64,000 nt of DNA from the NCBI RefSeq assembly GCF_009799805.1, contig NZ_CP047050.1, positions 2,246,001 to 2,310,000 on the forward strand, in the 5' to 3' direction. The DNA comes from Myroides phaeus. Its GTDB lineage: Bacteria; Bacteroidota; Bacteroidia; Flavobacteriales; Flavobacteriaceae. How positions within the stretch are numbered: position 1 is the stretch's first letter; every line of letters starts with the position of its first letter. Positions 33,611 to 42,559 of this stretch are shown here, in pieces. Position numbers and translations under genes: made by a program. The notes below the pieces were generated by a model, which saw only the letters and a list, made by a program, of their open reading frames with translations, searched no databases and had not been told where the DNA came from.

Positions 33611-35086
33611 ATGGCAAGTAAATTAGACCCCATTAAACCAGTACCAGCGTTAGTCGCTGTCGCGTTAACATTAATTATTTGGTTTTTAGTTCCAGTTCCT
33701 GAAGGAGTAAGTCCAAATGCGTGGCATTTGTTAGCATTATTCGTAGGAACAATTGCAGCAATTATTGGAAAAGCCCTACCTATTGGAGGGGTATCCATTG
33801 TAGCTATAGCATTAGTAGCCATAACAGGAGTTACTAATCCGGGTAACTCAAAAGCAGCGTTAGCAGATGCTTTGAGTGGTTTCTCAAACGACCTTATTTG
33901 GTTAATTGGTATATCAATTATGATTTCCATCAGTTTGAGTAAAACAGGATTAGGAGCACGTATTGGTTATTTTTTAATATCATTATTTGGTAAAAAGACA
34001 TTAGGTATTGCCTATTCAATGGCTTTTGCAGAGACTATCTTAGCTCCTGTAACACCAAGTAACACAGCGCGTGGAGGAGGAATTATTCACCCTATTATGC
34101 GTTCGATTGCCTCAAGTTTTGGTTCTAAACCAGAGCGTGGTTCTACAGAGAAAATCGGTAGGTATTTAGCGTTAGTAAACTACAACACTAACCCAATTAC
34201 ATCAGCGATGTTTATTACAGCAACAGCACCAAACCCGTTAATTGTAAGTTTGATTTATGAAGGAACATCTCCTAATCAACACATTTCATGGATGACTTGG
34301 GCAGCTGCAGCGTTTGTACCAGCAATTGTTTCATTAATCGTGATGCCGTTGGTTATCTTTTTCCTTTACCCACCAGAAATTAAAAAGACACCAGATGCAC
34401 CTGAGTTTGCAAAAGCACAGATTAAAGATTTAGGTCCTTTTTCATTAGCTGAGAAAATTACATTAAGTGTATTCATCTTGTTGTTAATTATGTGGGCAGG
34501 TGTACCAGCGATGATATTCGGTAGTGCCTTTGTGATACAACCAACTACAGCAGCTTTTGTGGGATTAGCGATTTTAATCATATCAGGAGTGTTAAGTTGG
34601 GATGATATCTTGAAAAACAAAGGAGCTTGGGATACAGTAGTATGGTTTGCTGCTTTAGTAATGATGGCGAGTTTCTTAGGTAAATTAGGATTGGTATCTT
34701 GGTTAGCAACAACAGTTGGAACAGGTATTGACCACTTAGGAGTAAGCTGGATTGTAGGTGTGATTATCTTGTTATTAGTTTATGTGTACTCACACTACTT
34801 CTTTGCAAGTACAACAGCACACATTACTGCGATGTTTGGAGCGTTTTTCGCAGCAGGTATCGCATTAGGAGCACCTCCAATGTTATTAGCATTAGCATTA
34901 GGTTTCTCTTCATCTTTAATGATGTCATTAACTCACTACGGAACAGGTACTGCTCCAATTATCTTTGGATCAGGATATACTACACTGGGTGAGTGGTGGA
35001 AAACAGGATTTGTTATGAGTGTTGTCAACTTGCTAATCTGGATTATTATCGGTGGAGCTTGGTGGAAATTCTTAGGATTCTGGTAA
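33611..35086 (+). CDS. DASS-family (SLC13-type) anion permease
   Basis: 491 residues with ~12 hydrophobic segments. LVPVPEGVSPNAWHLLALFV near the start and FAETILAPVTPSNTARGGGI are signatures of the plant/bacterial 2-oxoglutarate-malate translocator (CitT/SODiT1) branch of the divalent anion:Na+ symporter family. A second Na+/substrate hairpin is MSLTHYGTGTAPIIFGSGY. The likely substrates are dicarboxylates such as malate, succinate or 2-oxoglutarate, or tartrate. The exact one cannot be told. It is monocistronic with two terminators directly after. Confidence 0.93.
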   Translation: MASKLDPIKPVPALVAVALTLIIWFLVPVPEGVSPNAWHLLALFVGTIAAIIGKALPIGGVSIVAIALVAITGVTNPGNSKAALADALSGFSNDLIWLIGISIMISISLSKTGLGARIGYFLISLFGKKTLGIAYSMAFAETILAPVTPSNTARGGGIIHPIMRSIASSFGSKPERGSTEKIGRYLALVNYNTNPITSAMFITATAPNPLIVSLIYEGTSPNQHISWMTWAAAAFVPAIVSLIVMPLVIFFLYPPEIKKTPDAPEFAKAQIKDLGPFSLAEKITLSVFILLLIMWAGVPAMIFGSAFVIQPTTAAFVGLAILIISGVLSWDDILKNKGAWDTVVWFAALVMMASFLGKLGLVSWLATTVGTGIDHLGVSWIVGVIILLLVYVYSHYFFASTTAHITAMFGAFFAAGIALGAPPMLLALALGFSSSLMMSLTHYGTGTAPIIFGSGYTTLGEWWKTGFVMSVVNLLIWIIIGGAWWKFLGFW

Positions 35087-35100
35087 GATATATAGACAAT

Positions 35101-35163
35101 AAAAGCTGTGAGATTCTCACAGCTTTTTGTTTGAATAAAGGCGCTGTATAGCGTCTTTTTTTT
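35101..35163 (+). terminator. Tandem terminators of the anion permease gene
   Basis: AAAAGCTGTGAGA pairs with CTCACAGCTTTT (35101-35128). A second stem, GGCGCT with AGCGTC, is followed by eight T (35139-35163). Confidence 0.85.
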
Positions 35164-35385
35164 GTTCTTACTTAGCGATGTTCTGTGTATTAGCTTGTGA
35201 TGTAAGGAGAATTGATAGGTTTAAGATTTAGCAAGAATGAAGCTACTTAGCTTGCTGTAGAGTACTGTTGAAGAATGTATAAAAACAAAGCGTAATGAGC
35301 ATATAACATTAGATGTATATTATTGTCATTGGCTTCACGTTTACACGTGCGATAAAAGGTGTTATATGCTGATATAATAAACCAT
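35164..35385. other. Spacer between convergent genes
   Basis: Nothing recognisable except two partly matching palindromic bits (TATAACA near 35300 and GTTATAT near 35360). There is no coding frame. Confidence 0.3.
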
Positions 35386-35420
35386 AAAAAAAGCTCATTT
35401 GAACTAACAAATGAGCTTTT
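35386..35420 (-). terminator. Terminator of rlmF
   Basis: AAAAAAGCTCATTTG pairs with CAAATGAGCTTTT. The minus strand runs into T residues. Confidence 0.9.
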
Positions 35421-35425
35421 ATATT

Positions 35426-36334
35426 TTAGTATTTCCAAGCCAAGATACGGCTAACTTTATTTCCTTGTTCCATTGTAATTACGCGAACCTCTTTAGCTTC
35501 TGCCTTTTTCAATAGATTTTGCAATGGTTTTAAGTGATCTTTATTAGACACCAATGTTGTAAACCAAACAGCTTGTCGTTTAAAATGTTTACTCTCGTAA
35601 ATGTAGTTTGTTATAAACGCTTTTTCACCACCGTCACACCATAATTCATTGTTTTGTCCGCTGAAGTTCTGAACAGGTCGCCCGATAACTTCTTTACCAA
35701 TATTTTTTAGTTTCTGAGTAGTCTTAGCCATAACCTCTTCACGCGATTTAAAGAACGGAGGGTTACAAATTACCACATCAAAGTACTCTTTCTCTTGAAT
35801 AATGTTTTTCAAGATGTTGCGTTTGCTCGGTTGGAAGCGAATGTTTACGCTTTTTTTCAAATGAGGATTGTTGTCTATAATATGCAAAGCAGTATCAATC
35901 GACTGTTTCTCAGATTCAGAAGCTACGAATTGCCAGCCATATTCAGCTACTCCAATAATTGGGTAAATAGCATTAGCACCAATTCCTAAGTCTAAAATCT
36001 TCACTGCTTTTCCGGTCGGAATCTGCATATTATTCCCTTCTGCCAACAGATCAGCGATATAGTGAATATAGTCAGCACGCCCTGGAATAGGGGGACATAG
36101 GTTTGTTTTAGGCATATCCCAAAACTTTATCTTGTAATCCTTCATTAAGATTGCTTTGTTTAACAAGCGCACTGCCTCCGGATTAGCAAAATCAATAGTA
36201 TCAACCCCTGACGGGTTTTTAATAACGAAAGCCTCTAATTCAGGAACATAGCTTTTTAGCTTGTCAAAGTTGTAAAGCTCTTGGTGTTTATTTCGTTCGT
36301 GTAATTTCTTTTTAGTTGCCTTTGCGTCTCTCAT
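35426..36334 (-). CDS. rlmF: 23S rRNA (adenine-1618-N6)-methyltransferase RlmF
   Basis: 302 residues, the normal length. RlmF uses S-adenosylmethionine to methylate A1618 of 23S rRNA. Conserved stretches are LHERNKHQELYNFDKL, NPSGVDTIDFANPEAVRLLN, the SAM-binding KILDLGIGANAIYPIIG, the catalytic NPPFFKS and WCDGGEKAFI. The gene is monocistronic on the minus strand with a terminator close behind. No regulatory features are seen. Confidence 0.95.
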   Translation of the reverse strand: MRDAKATKKKLHERNKHQELYNFDKLKSYVPELEAFVIKNPSGVDTIDFANPEAVRLLNKAILMKDYKIKFWDMPKTNLCPPIPGRADYIHYIADLLAEGNNMQIPTGKAVKILDLGIGANAIYPIIGVAEYGWQFVASESEKQSIDTALHIIDNNPHLKKSVNIRFQPSKRNILKNIIQEKEYFDVVICNPPFFKSREEVMAKTTQKLKNIGKEVIGRPVQNFSGQNNELWCDGGEKAFITNYIYESKHFKRQAVWFTTLVSNKDHLKPLQNLLKKAEAKEVRVITMEQGNKVSRILAWKY

Positions 36335-36532
36335 TATTTTACTATTTGCTGCAAAATTAGACTATTTCTGTGGTTTTTCTATGGTAATTCTGCAAAGATA
36401 GAGCAGTTGTTTTTTGTACGTACATCGACATTTGTTTTACTCGTTACAGTTCACTCATCATAGATCACTTCTTACGTATCACATTTTTAAAATAAAAATA
36501 AGCGATGATAGTCTGTTTTTAGGCTAAGATTA

Positions 36533-36540
36533 TATATTTG
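36533..36540 (+). promoter_or_regulatory. -7 box of the 228-aa protein gene
   Basis: TATATTTG matches TAnnTTTG and lies 22 bases before the ATG at 36563. Confidence 0.5.
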
Positions 36541-36562
36541 CAATTAATCAAAAGGAAAAACA

Positions 36563-37249
36563 ATGCTTGAAATAACGCTATATCCCACTTATTCAGAAGT
36601 ATTTGCTACGAGTGAATTAGAGGGAGTTTTTTATCCCTTGTGTACAATCACCACTGCGTCAAATGAGCAGTTGCACTTTGTATCTCACAACGGAATGTGG
36701 ATTGATGAGGAGGTGGATTCACAAGAAAATAACAGACAGTTTACCCGATTTTCCCTACAAGATGGCAAGTACGTATTTGCTGGTAAAACTACTGTTTATA
36801 AGGGATATGAAGTAGCAAAGCAAGTGTATCCGATTATTGCATCCGACTTTACTGCTAATGGCATTACGTATTTAAACAGCAAGAAGAAAACAGGAGATTA
36901 CATAGATGAAATATTGCCGAAGTTGTGTGATATAAACGTTGGGGACTTTGATGTAGATTATTACCTGCAAACGTTTTACGAGTATTCTATCAATAAAGCA
37001 GACTATCAACGCAGTGGGAAGTTTGGTCGTTTTAGACAAGTCATTGACGGTTGGGGTAAGGCAGATGAAAGCGATTATGTGTACACAGATTTAGAAGGAC
37101 TTGACACGCATTGTGATGCTATGGCAAGTGGTCAGTTTGAAGCCATTGGTTACACAATAGGGGGTGAGTTTTTTACAGATGGTAACGACAATTTTTTGTA
37201 TTACGACAAACAGAACAATGGCGTGTTACTTGTAAACCACTACGGATAA
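36563..37249 (+). CDS. Uncharacterised cytoplasmic protein (228 aa)
   Basis: There is no signal peptide or membrane segment. The protein is acidic and beta-rich, beginning MLEITLYPTYSEVFATSELE, with a central helical part (DVDYYLQTFYEYSINKADYQ). It ends in GGEFFTDGNDNFLYYD, like small soluble proteins found among immunity and effector-inhibitor genes. I recognise no family. It starts a plus-strand run with a lipocalin and another small protein, separated by 44 and 17 bases. Confidence 0.65.
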   Translation: MLEITLYPTYSEVFATSELEGVFYPLCTITTASNEQLHFVSHNGMWIDEEVDSQENNRQFTRFSLQDGKYVFAGKTTVYKGYEVAKQVYPIIASDFTANGITYLNSKKKTGDYIDEILPKLCDINVGDFDVDYYLQTFYEYSINKADYQRSGKFGRFRQVIDGWGKADESDYVYTDLEGLDTHCDAMASGQFEAIGYTIGGEFFTDGNDNFLYYDKQNNGVLLVNHYG

Positions 37250-37293
37250 AACGTTAAATAAGAATAGATCAGTTCATTTGACAATTAGACATT

Positions 37294-37827
37294 ATGAGAA
37301 AAGTACATTTAAGGTTATTATTAGTTTTTAGTGCAGTTATATTGTTTTTTAGTTCGTGTCAACAAAAAGCAGAGCAAGCCCAAGCAATTGAAAACTTTGA
37401 GGTTAAGCGTTATTTGGGAAATTGGTATGAAATAGCTCGCTTTGACTTTAAGTTTGAAAAAGACTTGAATAATACAACGGCGAGTTATAGTTTAAATGAA
37501 GATGGATCAATACGCGTTGTAAATAAGGGATATAATCCTTTTACAGAAGAGTGGAAAGTAGCAGAAGGAAAGGCAAAGTTTGTTAGAGAAGAAAACATTG
37601 GACAATTAAAAGTGTCTTTTTTTGGTCCTTTTTACTCAGGTTACAACATTTTAGCGTTGGATGAGAACTATCAGTTTGCATTGATAGGAGGGAAAGACTT
37701 AGATTATTTATGGATTTTATCACGTGCAAAGACAATGCCTGATGCAATCAAAGAAGAATATCTCAAAATAGCTGAACGTGCGGGGTATGATACAAGTAGA
37801 TTATTGTGGATTGAACACAACAAATAA
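37294..37827 (+). CDS. Blc-type bacterial lipocalin, lipoprotein
   Basis: 177 residues. The signal peptide ends with the lipobox ILFFSSC (Cys ~27). The lipocalin signature NFEVKRYLGNWYEIARFDFK (G-x-W) lies near residue 40, and DLDYLWILSRAKTMPD matches the C-terminal Blc region. It binds lipids or lysophospholipids at the outer membrane and is usually linked to envelope stress. It is part of the plus-strand run 36563-38336. Confidence 0.93.
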   Translation: MRKVHLRLLLVFSAVILFFSSCQQKAEQAQAIENFEVKRYLGNWYEIARFDFKFEKDLNNTTASYSLNEDGSIRVVNKGYNPFTEEWKVAEGKAKFVREENIGQLKVSFFGPFYSGYNILALDENYQFALIGGKDLDYLWILSRAKTMPDAIKEEYLKIAERAGYDTSRLLWIEHNK

Positions 37828-37844
37828 GAAAACATAATTTGAAG

Positions 37845-38336
37845 ATGGTAGAACATACATATTTTAAGACAATAGAACAAGATTGGGCTGGGTATTCAGC
37901 ATCTGTTTTGTTTTCACACCCAAGCTTTTCAGAAGAAGTAACCGTGTTTTTAGGTCCAGCATACGACGATGAAGGAGAAGAAGTAGATTCGCCACCAACA
38001 GAAGCTGAATTGACTGAAATGGCTCAAACACATCAGTTGTTTATTGCAAACATAGATCTGTATTTAAAAGCGATACAAGAGAGAGCATACGAGTATTATT
38101 GTGCTTATTATGCTCATTATTATGAAGACGAGGCAGAATCAGGAGAAGCCCCTTTAGGAATTGATGCGGTAGAAAAACACAATCCATATATCAAAGAATT
38201 GTTGCATATCCGCTTTTTAGCAGGAGGAGTTATCATATTGCTTATAAGATATGCTTTAGATAATGAACACGGCTTAGAGTTTAGATTCACAAATGGAGAA
38301 ATCACCGATGTAGGAGGAATAGATGATACATATTAA
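37845..38336 (+). CDS. DUF6985-like protein, possible immunity-type protein
   Basis: 163 residues from the ATG at 37845; a TTG at 37839 gives two more. The C-terminal YALDNEHGLEFRFTNGEITD resembles the end of DUF6985 proteins, and a Tyr-rich helix (YEYYCAYYAHYYED) lies in the middle. There is no signal peptide. It follows the lipocalin by 17 bases. Proteins of this look occur among polymorphic-toxin immunity genes, but no toxin is nearby. The family assignment is tentative. Confidence 0.6.
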   Translation: MVEHTYFKTIEQDWAGYSASVLFSHPSFSEEVTVFLGPAYDDEGEEVDSPPTEAELTEMAQTHQLFIANIDLYLKAIQERAYEYYCAYYAHYYEDEAESGEAPLGIDAVEKHNPYIKELLHIRFLAGGVIILLIRYALDNEHGLEFRFTNGEITDVGGIDDTY

Positions 38337-38339
38337 TAC

Positions 38340-38372
38340 AAAAGAGAGGAACCTGCGTTCCTCTCTTTTTTT
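38340..38372. terminator. Terminator between convergent genes
   Basis: AAAAGAGAGGAAC pairs perfectly with GTTCCTCTCTTTT around CTGC, with T residues after. Confidence 0.92.
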
Positions 38373-38379
38373 ATTTAGT

Positions 38380-38880
38380 TTACTCAACGCTAACGTCATT
38401 ATCCTCTGACTTCTGTTTCCCATATTTGAAAAACTCTCCGTACGTAAGTTCAATTTTCCCCAGTTTTTTATACTCTTTTTTCTTTAGTACGCCTAAGTAT
38501 AGCTCGTCATCATCAAAACGTTCAAGTCTACAAATCAAGTAATCCTTGTCTAATTTCTTTTTGATGTTTTTGATGATGTAAGGAATAGCCTCTTCTTTTG
38601 TGATTTTTTCCTTTCGAATTGCTGTAATTACTTTTTTGTGTAGTTTTTTAGGGTCAATATCCAATGCCTTTCCTCTGCAATCAAGACGTTTCATAATAAA
38701 GTTTAAGATGTCAATATCCAAGTGTTGGCTGTTTTTATCTACCTTTAAAATGATGTTTTGTGCCAATAAGAAATCTATGAAAGAGCAGTCTTCAATAGTT
38801 TCTCTCGTATCAGATAAAATGGCTGTGTACTCCAGTGGCGACAAGAAAGAGTGGAGTACTTGTAGATTGGCTTTTTTCAT
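38380..38880 (-). CDS. Uncharacterised charged protein (166 aa)
   Basis: The likely start is the ATG at 38880 (MKKANLQVLHSFLSPLEYTA). Reading on to 38949 gives 23 more residues with no conserved look. The protein is Lys-rich and helical, with no signal peptide. Segments such as FIDFLLAQNIILKVDKNSQH and YLICRLERFDDDELYLGVL show alternating helices and strands. No family recognised. It is divergent from the TPM-domain gene. Confidence 0.55.
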   Translation of the reverse strand: MKKANLQVLHSFLSPLEYTAILSDTRETIEDCSFIDFLLAQNIILKVDKNSQHLDIDILNFIMKRLDCRGKALDIDPKKLHKKVITAIRKEKITKEEAIPYIIKNIKKKLDKDYLICRLERFDDDELYLGVLKKKEYKKLGKIELTYGEFFKYGKQKSEDNDVSVE

Positions 38881-39128
38881 AATTGAATGTGGTTTTTTAG
38901 TTTTATAACATAGTGGTTGTAAGGCTATATCAAAGAAACATAGGTACAAGTTACAAAAAAAAGTGAGTTAATGTGTTAATTAACAATGGTTTGTGTTATA
39001 AAAGAAAAGAGAGATTGGTTGTAATTTACTTTTGATAAGTGCAAAGTGCTTAAAAACAGTAGATTAAATTATAAATAACTAAATTGTTATTTATAATAGT
39101 TGTAAGTTAGCATATAAAATCACCATTA

Positions 39129-39671
39129 ATGGCAAAGAAATATCTATTATTTATGCTGTTAGCAAGTCTATCCTTTAACAGTTGTAAGCAAGTCGGGGAT
39201 AAACAAGCAACAAATATTGCAGTAGCTCAACAAAATAACTTTCCTAAATCTTTAGGGAGTGTTAGTGATTATACAAATGTACTGACACTTGAGCAAGCAA
39301 AGGAAATAGAGCAGTATATTGCTGCTTTTGAGCAGCAAACATCTAACGAGATAGTGATTGCTTTATTGGAATCAGTACCAATAGAGCGTGACTTTAAGAG
39401 ATATTGTATTGAATTGAGTAATACTTGGGAAGTAGGTAAGCCAGGGAAACACAATGGTGTTACTATCATTGTTGATTTAAAAAATAAACGAGCAGCTATT
39501 CATACAGGTGATGAAATTAACAAGGTGTTTACTGACGATAAATGTGCCAATATTCTTAGAGATATTGCTTTTCCAAACTTTAAACAACAACAGTATTACG
39601 AGGGGATAATGGGCAGTTTAATTGCACTTATAGACATTTGGAATATGGACGAATACGAACACGATTTGTAA
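39129..39671 (+). CDS. TPM-domain lipoprotein
   Basis: 180 residues. The lipobox SFNSC (Cys ~19) marks a lipoprotein. VLTLEQAKEIEQYIAAFEQQ, TSNEIVIALL and GKHNGVTIIVDLKNKRAAIH are the TPM (YgcG-like) fold. The family takes part in envelope processes such as photosystem repair in plants and some phosphatase activity, with little known in bacteria. The acidic residues expected for metal binding are only partly visible. It lies 118 bases before a small NTF2-like gene with its own promoter. Confidence 0.85.
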   Translation: MAKKYLLFMLLASLSFNSCKQVGDKQATNIAVAQQNNFPKSLGSVSDYTNVLTLEQAKEIEQYIAAFEQQTSNEIVIALLESVPIERDFKRYCIELSNTWEVGKPGKHNGVTIIVDLKNKRAAIHTGDEINKVFTDDKCANILRDIAFPNFKQQQYYEGIMGSLIALIDIWNMDEYEHDL

Positions 39672-39756
39672 AAGACAGAGGCTACATATAGGGATGAAAT
39701 ATGTAGATTTGGATGTTAAAAACGTTGAATAATTGGCTAAATGGAGTAATACTTCG

Positions 39757-39764
39757 TAACTTTA
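39757..39764 (+). promoter_or_regulatory. Possible -7 box of the NTF2-like gene
   Basis: TAACTTTA differs from TAnnTTTG only at the last base. A TTG lies 21 bases upstream (39733-39735). Confidence 0.35.
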
Positions 39765-39788
39765 AAGGTAACTGAAAACAGATGAGTT

Positions 39789-40163
39789 ATGGAGATTACA
39801 GAACAAGATATAAAGGAGTTAGAAGAGAAATTAGCCCAAGCAATTAAAAGTCGCGATTTAAGTGAATTGAATCAGTTTATACACGATGATTTTCTGTTTA
39901 TTGCACCTAATGGCTTGACAATAACTAAAGAAATGGAATTATCCTCACACCGTTCAGGTACTATGATTGTAGATGAATTGGAAGTTACCTTTAAAGATAT
40001 TAATATAGTTGGAGACTGTGCTATTGTGATGAGTGTTTATCAAACAAAAGGTCGCTTTATGGATATGCCAATAGAAGGGATGTTTAAATATATTCGTACC
40101 TGGAAAAAAACATTAGATGGTTTAAAAGTTATTTCTGGTAGTTGTGTACGATTAGAGTCATAA
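39789..40163 (+). CDS. NTF2-like (DUF4440/SnoaL-type) protein
   Basis: 124 residues, cytoplasmic. The pattern IKELEEKLAQAIKSRDLSEL followed by FIHDDFLFIAPNGLTITKE is typical of the DUF4440 branch of NTF2-like folds. The strand VYQTKGRFMDMPIEGMFKYI and the C-terminal RTWKKTLDGLKVISG agree. Such proteins bind small ligands or catalyse simple isomerisations; the function here is unknown. A strong terminator follows. Confidence 0.85.
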   Translation: MEITEQDIKELEEKLAQAIKSRDLSELNQFIHDDFLFIAPNGLTITKEMELSSHRSGTMIVDELEVTFKDINIVGDCAIVMSVYQTKGRFMDMPIEGMFKYIRTWKKTLDGLKVISGSCVRLES

Positions 40164-40182
40164 GTATAATAATATAGAAAGT

Positions 40183-40218
40183 AAAAAAGGTATTTCTCAA
40201 AAAGGAATACCTTTTTTA
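40183..40218 (+). terminator. Terminator of the NTF2-like gene
   Basis: AAAAAGGTATT pairs with GAATACCTTTTTT (one G-U pair). Confidence 0.85.
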
Positions 40219-40518
40219 TTTACTACAAATAGTAAGAAATATTTGGCAATTAGTAAGTTGAAATAGGAATATAAAGAGGAGCTAATAAATAAAAAACACA
40301 ATGGAAATGACGTTTTGAGAATAAAAAGAACTATGCCTTCAAACTTTTAGGTTTTGTTTATTAAGTAATAAAATGCTGAAAACGAGTAATAAATACTAAA
40401 AGGTGCTTGTTATTGTCTTAAAACTATTAATAATATAGATTAAAAAGTCAAAAGTTAAACATAGTGACTAAATGCGAATTAAGGGCTCTTAATAGTGTAT
40501 AATATTTTTAAAAACGCT
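40219..40518. other. A+T-rich spacer before the aquaporin gene
   Basis: No gene, strong hairpin or repeat is visible. The promoter of aqpZ should be here. No exact TAnnTTTG is found close to the start. Confidence 0.35.
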
Positions 40519-41217
40519 ATGAAAAATTATTTTGCAGAGTTCTTTGGAACATTTTGGTTAGTATTTGGTGGATGTGGTAGTGCTTTATTCGCTGCTGGAT
40601 TACCAGGAGTAGGAATAGGTTATGCTGGAGTAGCATTAGCCTTTGGTTTAACTGTATTAACGATGGCCTATGCAGTTGGTCATATCTCAGGAGGACACTT
40701 CAACCCTGCTGTCTCAATCGGACTTTACGCAGGAGGACGTTTCTCTCCGAAAGATTTATTTGGTTATATTGGATCACAAGTATTAGGAGGAGTCGCTGCA
40801 GCTTCTGTTCTTTACGTTATTTACAAAGGAGTAGATGCTAATGTTATAGATAATACTATGCCAGGGGCTTTTGCAGCAAATGGCTATGGTCATCTTTCTC
40901 CACACGGGTATGATGCATTGTCAGCATTTGTAGCTGAGTTTGTTTTAACAGCTTTTTTCCTAATTATCATTATGGGGGCAACGGATGAGAAAGCTAATAA
41001 TAAGTTTGGGGGAATTGCTATTGGTTTAGCATTAACGTTAATTCACTTAATTTCTATTCCGATTACGAACACGTCAGTTAACCCAGCACGTTCAATCTCA
41101 CAAGCATTATTTGTAGGAGGAGATTATATATCACAATTGTGGTTGTTTATTTTAGCACCAGTTGCTGGAGCTATTGTAGGAGCTTTAATCTATTCAAAAT
41201 TATTAAAAAGAGATTAA
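40519..41217 (+). CDS. aqpZ: Aquaporin Z
   Basis: 232 residues from the ATG at 40519; a GTG at 40495 would add eight residues before the first membrane helix. There are six membrane segments and two NPA boxes: [18 protein letters not shown] and [39 protein letters not shown] is the typical AqpZ N-terminus. His and Arg of the selectivity filter are in place (NPARS). It passes water across the inner membrane. It is monocistronic with a terminator at 41243-41280. Confidence 0.95.
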   Translation: MKNYFAEFFGTFWLVFGGCGSALFAAGLPGVGIGYAGVALAFGLTVLTMAYAVGHISGGHFNPAVSIGLYAGGRFSPKDLFGYIGSQVLGGVAAASVLYVIYKGVDANVIDNTMPGAFAANGYGHLSPHGYDALSAFVAEFVLTAFFLIIIMGATDEKANNKFGGIAIGLALTLIHLISIPITNTSVNPARSISQALFVGGDYISQLWLFILAPVAGAIVGALIYSKLLKRD

Positions 41218-41242
41218 TTGAGTTAGTAAGTTTATTAATCAT

Positions 41243-41280
41243 AAAAAAAGACAGACATTATTCAATGTCTGTCTTTTTTG
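41243..41280. terminator. Terminator of aqpZ, also facing the next minus-strand gene
   Basis: AAAAAGACAGACATT pairs with AATGTCTGTCTTTTT around the loop ATTC, with T or A runs on both sides. Confidence 0.9.
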
Positions 41281-41326
41281 TATAAGGTATTTTGTTATGT
41301 TCAAAAGTGTCATTTAACAGTTTATA

Positions 41327-41905
41327 TTAAACTGTTTTTTTGTGTTTGTTGATTTCGTCTTGTAATTGACGACGAATTTTTTGTTCACGTTCAAGAGATG
41401 ATTTTCTCAGGTCTTCTAATTCTTGTTCTGTTTCTGCTAACCTTAAATTTGCCTCACGAGTAACCGCGTGACTCTTTTTAAATCTAAAAACAAAGAAAGC
41501 CAAAGCTAAAATTAGTATCCCGATAATAGTCCAAACAATAGAAGTAAATGTCGATTTTTGCGTTGACATTCCTAAAACTTGGAAGCTATTCTCACGTTCT
41601 AACGCAACAGCTAAATCAGCTTGTGCAGTTTCCAATTTATTAGACATCGAGATTAATGAGTCAGTTTGTGCTTGAGTTGCAGCTGAATGATTGTCAATTA
41701 CTGATTGTAACTTGTTCATTGCATTATTTACATTAGTTTGTAATTGTTGCAATTTAACCTTAGGAACAATTTTATACGTTTGGTAATTGTTTGATTCATT
41801 TACAAGTGTTGTAAACTGACTATCAATAGAGTTTGTTTGATCTTGAGCAAGACAAATTGTATTAAAAGTTAGTAAGGAAACGGCCAGCATGATTGTTTTT
41901 CTCAT
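41327..41905 (-). CDS. Membrane protein with coiled coils, exported N-terminal domain (192 aa)
   Basis: A signal peptide (ending CLAQ, residue ~20) is followed by a helical, coiled-coil-like region (KLQQLQTNVNNAMNKLQSVI). A membrane segment comes at about 123-142 (SIVWTIIGILILALAFFVFR). A cytoplasmic coiled-coil tail follows (LRLAETEQELEDLRKSSLER). The topology is periplasmic helix, membrane, cytoplasmic helix. Function unknown. Similar proteins in flavobacteria have sometimes been mislabelled as tRNA methyltransferases. Confidence 0.65.
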   Translation of the reverse strand: MRKTIMLAVSLLTFNTICLAQDQTNSIDSQFTTLVNESNNYQTYKIVPKVKLQQLQTNVNNAMNKLQSVIDNHSAATQAQTDSLISMSNKLETAQADLAVALERENSFQVLGMSTQKSTFTSIVWTIIGILILALAFFVFRFKKSHAVTREANLRLAETEQELEDLRKSSLEREQKIRRQLQDEINKHKKTV

Positions 41906-42559
41906 TTAAATGTGTTTTAATCTTTTATTATACAAATGCTTATTTAAGGTTCATATTTATATATCACTATCTATTACGCACAAATAGTGATAAAATTGTG
42001 TAACTACTTAAAGTTGTTTCAAATCTAAAAGAGAAATAATATTTAATTAAGTAGCTTTTATCCTTGTAAAAAAGGCGAAATAAGGAGATGCAATATATAA
42101 AATGTTTAGCTGATTATAAAGATGTTTGCTATACAATATGTGATTATGAAGTTTTTGTTTAATAAACTATTCATAGTCATAAAATTATAGAGAAAAAGGG
42201 GGCTCTTTTACTAAGTGAAAGTTGAAAAAGAAATAGTCAAATTGTACAGATATATTATTTTATAAGTGTATAAATGACGATTTGTAGTGTTTATACAAGG
42301 TATTTAAGTTCTAAAAGCAATAGTACAAATGATTGTTAAATCGTAATTGTTTATCGCTAAGCAAGTACTTATTAATAACAATAAAATTATTTAAAAATTG
42401 ATAGTTTACAGTTAACGCATTATACATTTTAACTACTTAGTCTTACATTTCATTTTTCCCTTGAATAGTCTTATTTTTACTCCCCCTTACAGCAGTCAAC
42501 CCTATGAAGTATCATAGTTAGAGGTACTATTGTAAGTAAGAGGATTAAAGATAGTTAAT
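41906..42559. other. Gene-free region with a leader hairpin upstream of the DUF262 gene
   Basis: The region is A+T-rich. Near its end TATTTTTA (about 42471) resembles a -7 box. CTTACA (42486-42491) pairs with TGTAAG (42531-42536) around an inner stem TATGA-TCATA (42503-42516). The hairpin would fall in the mRNA leader 24 bases before the ATG at 42560. Nothing else is visible. Confidence 0.45.
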
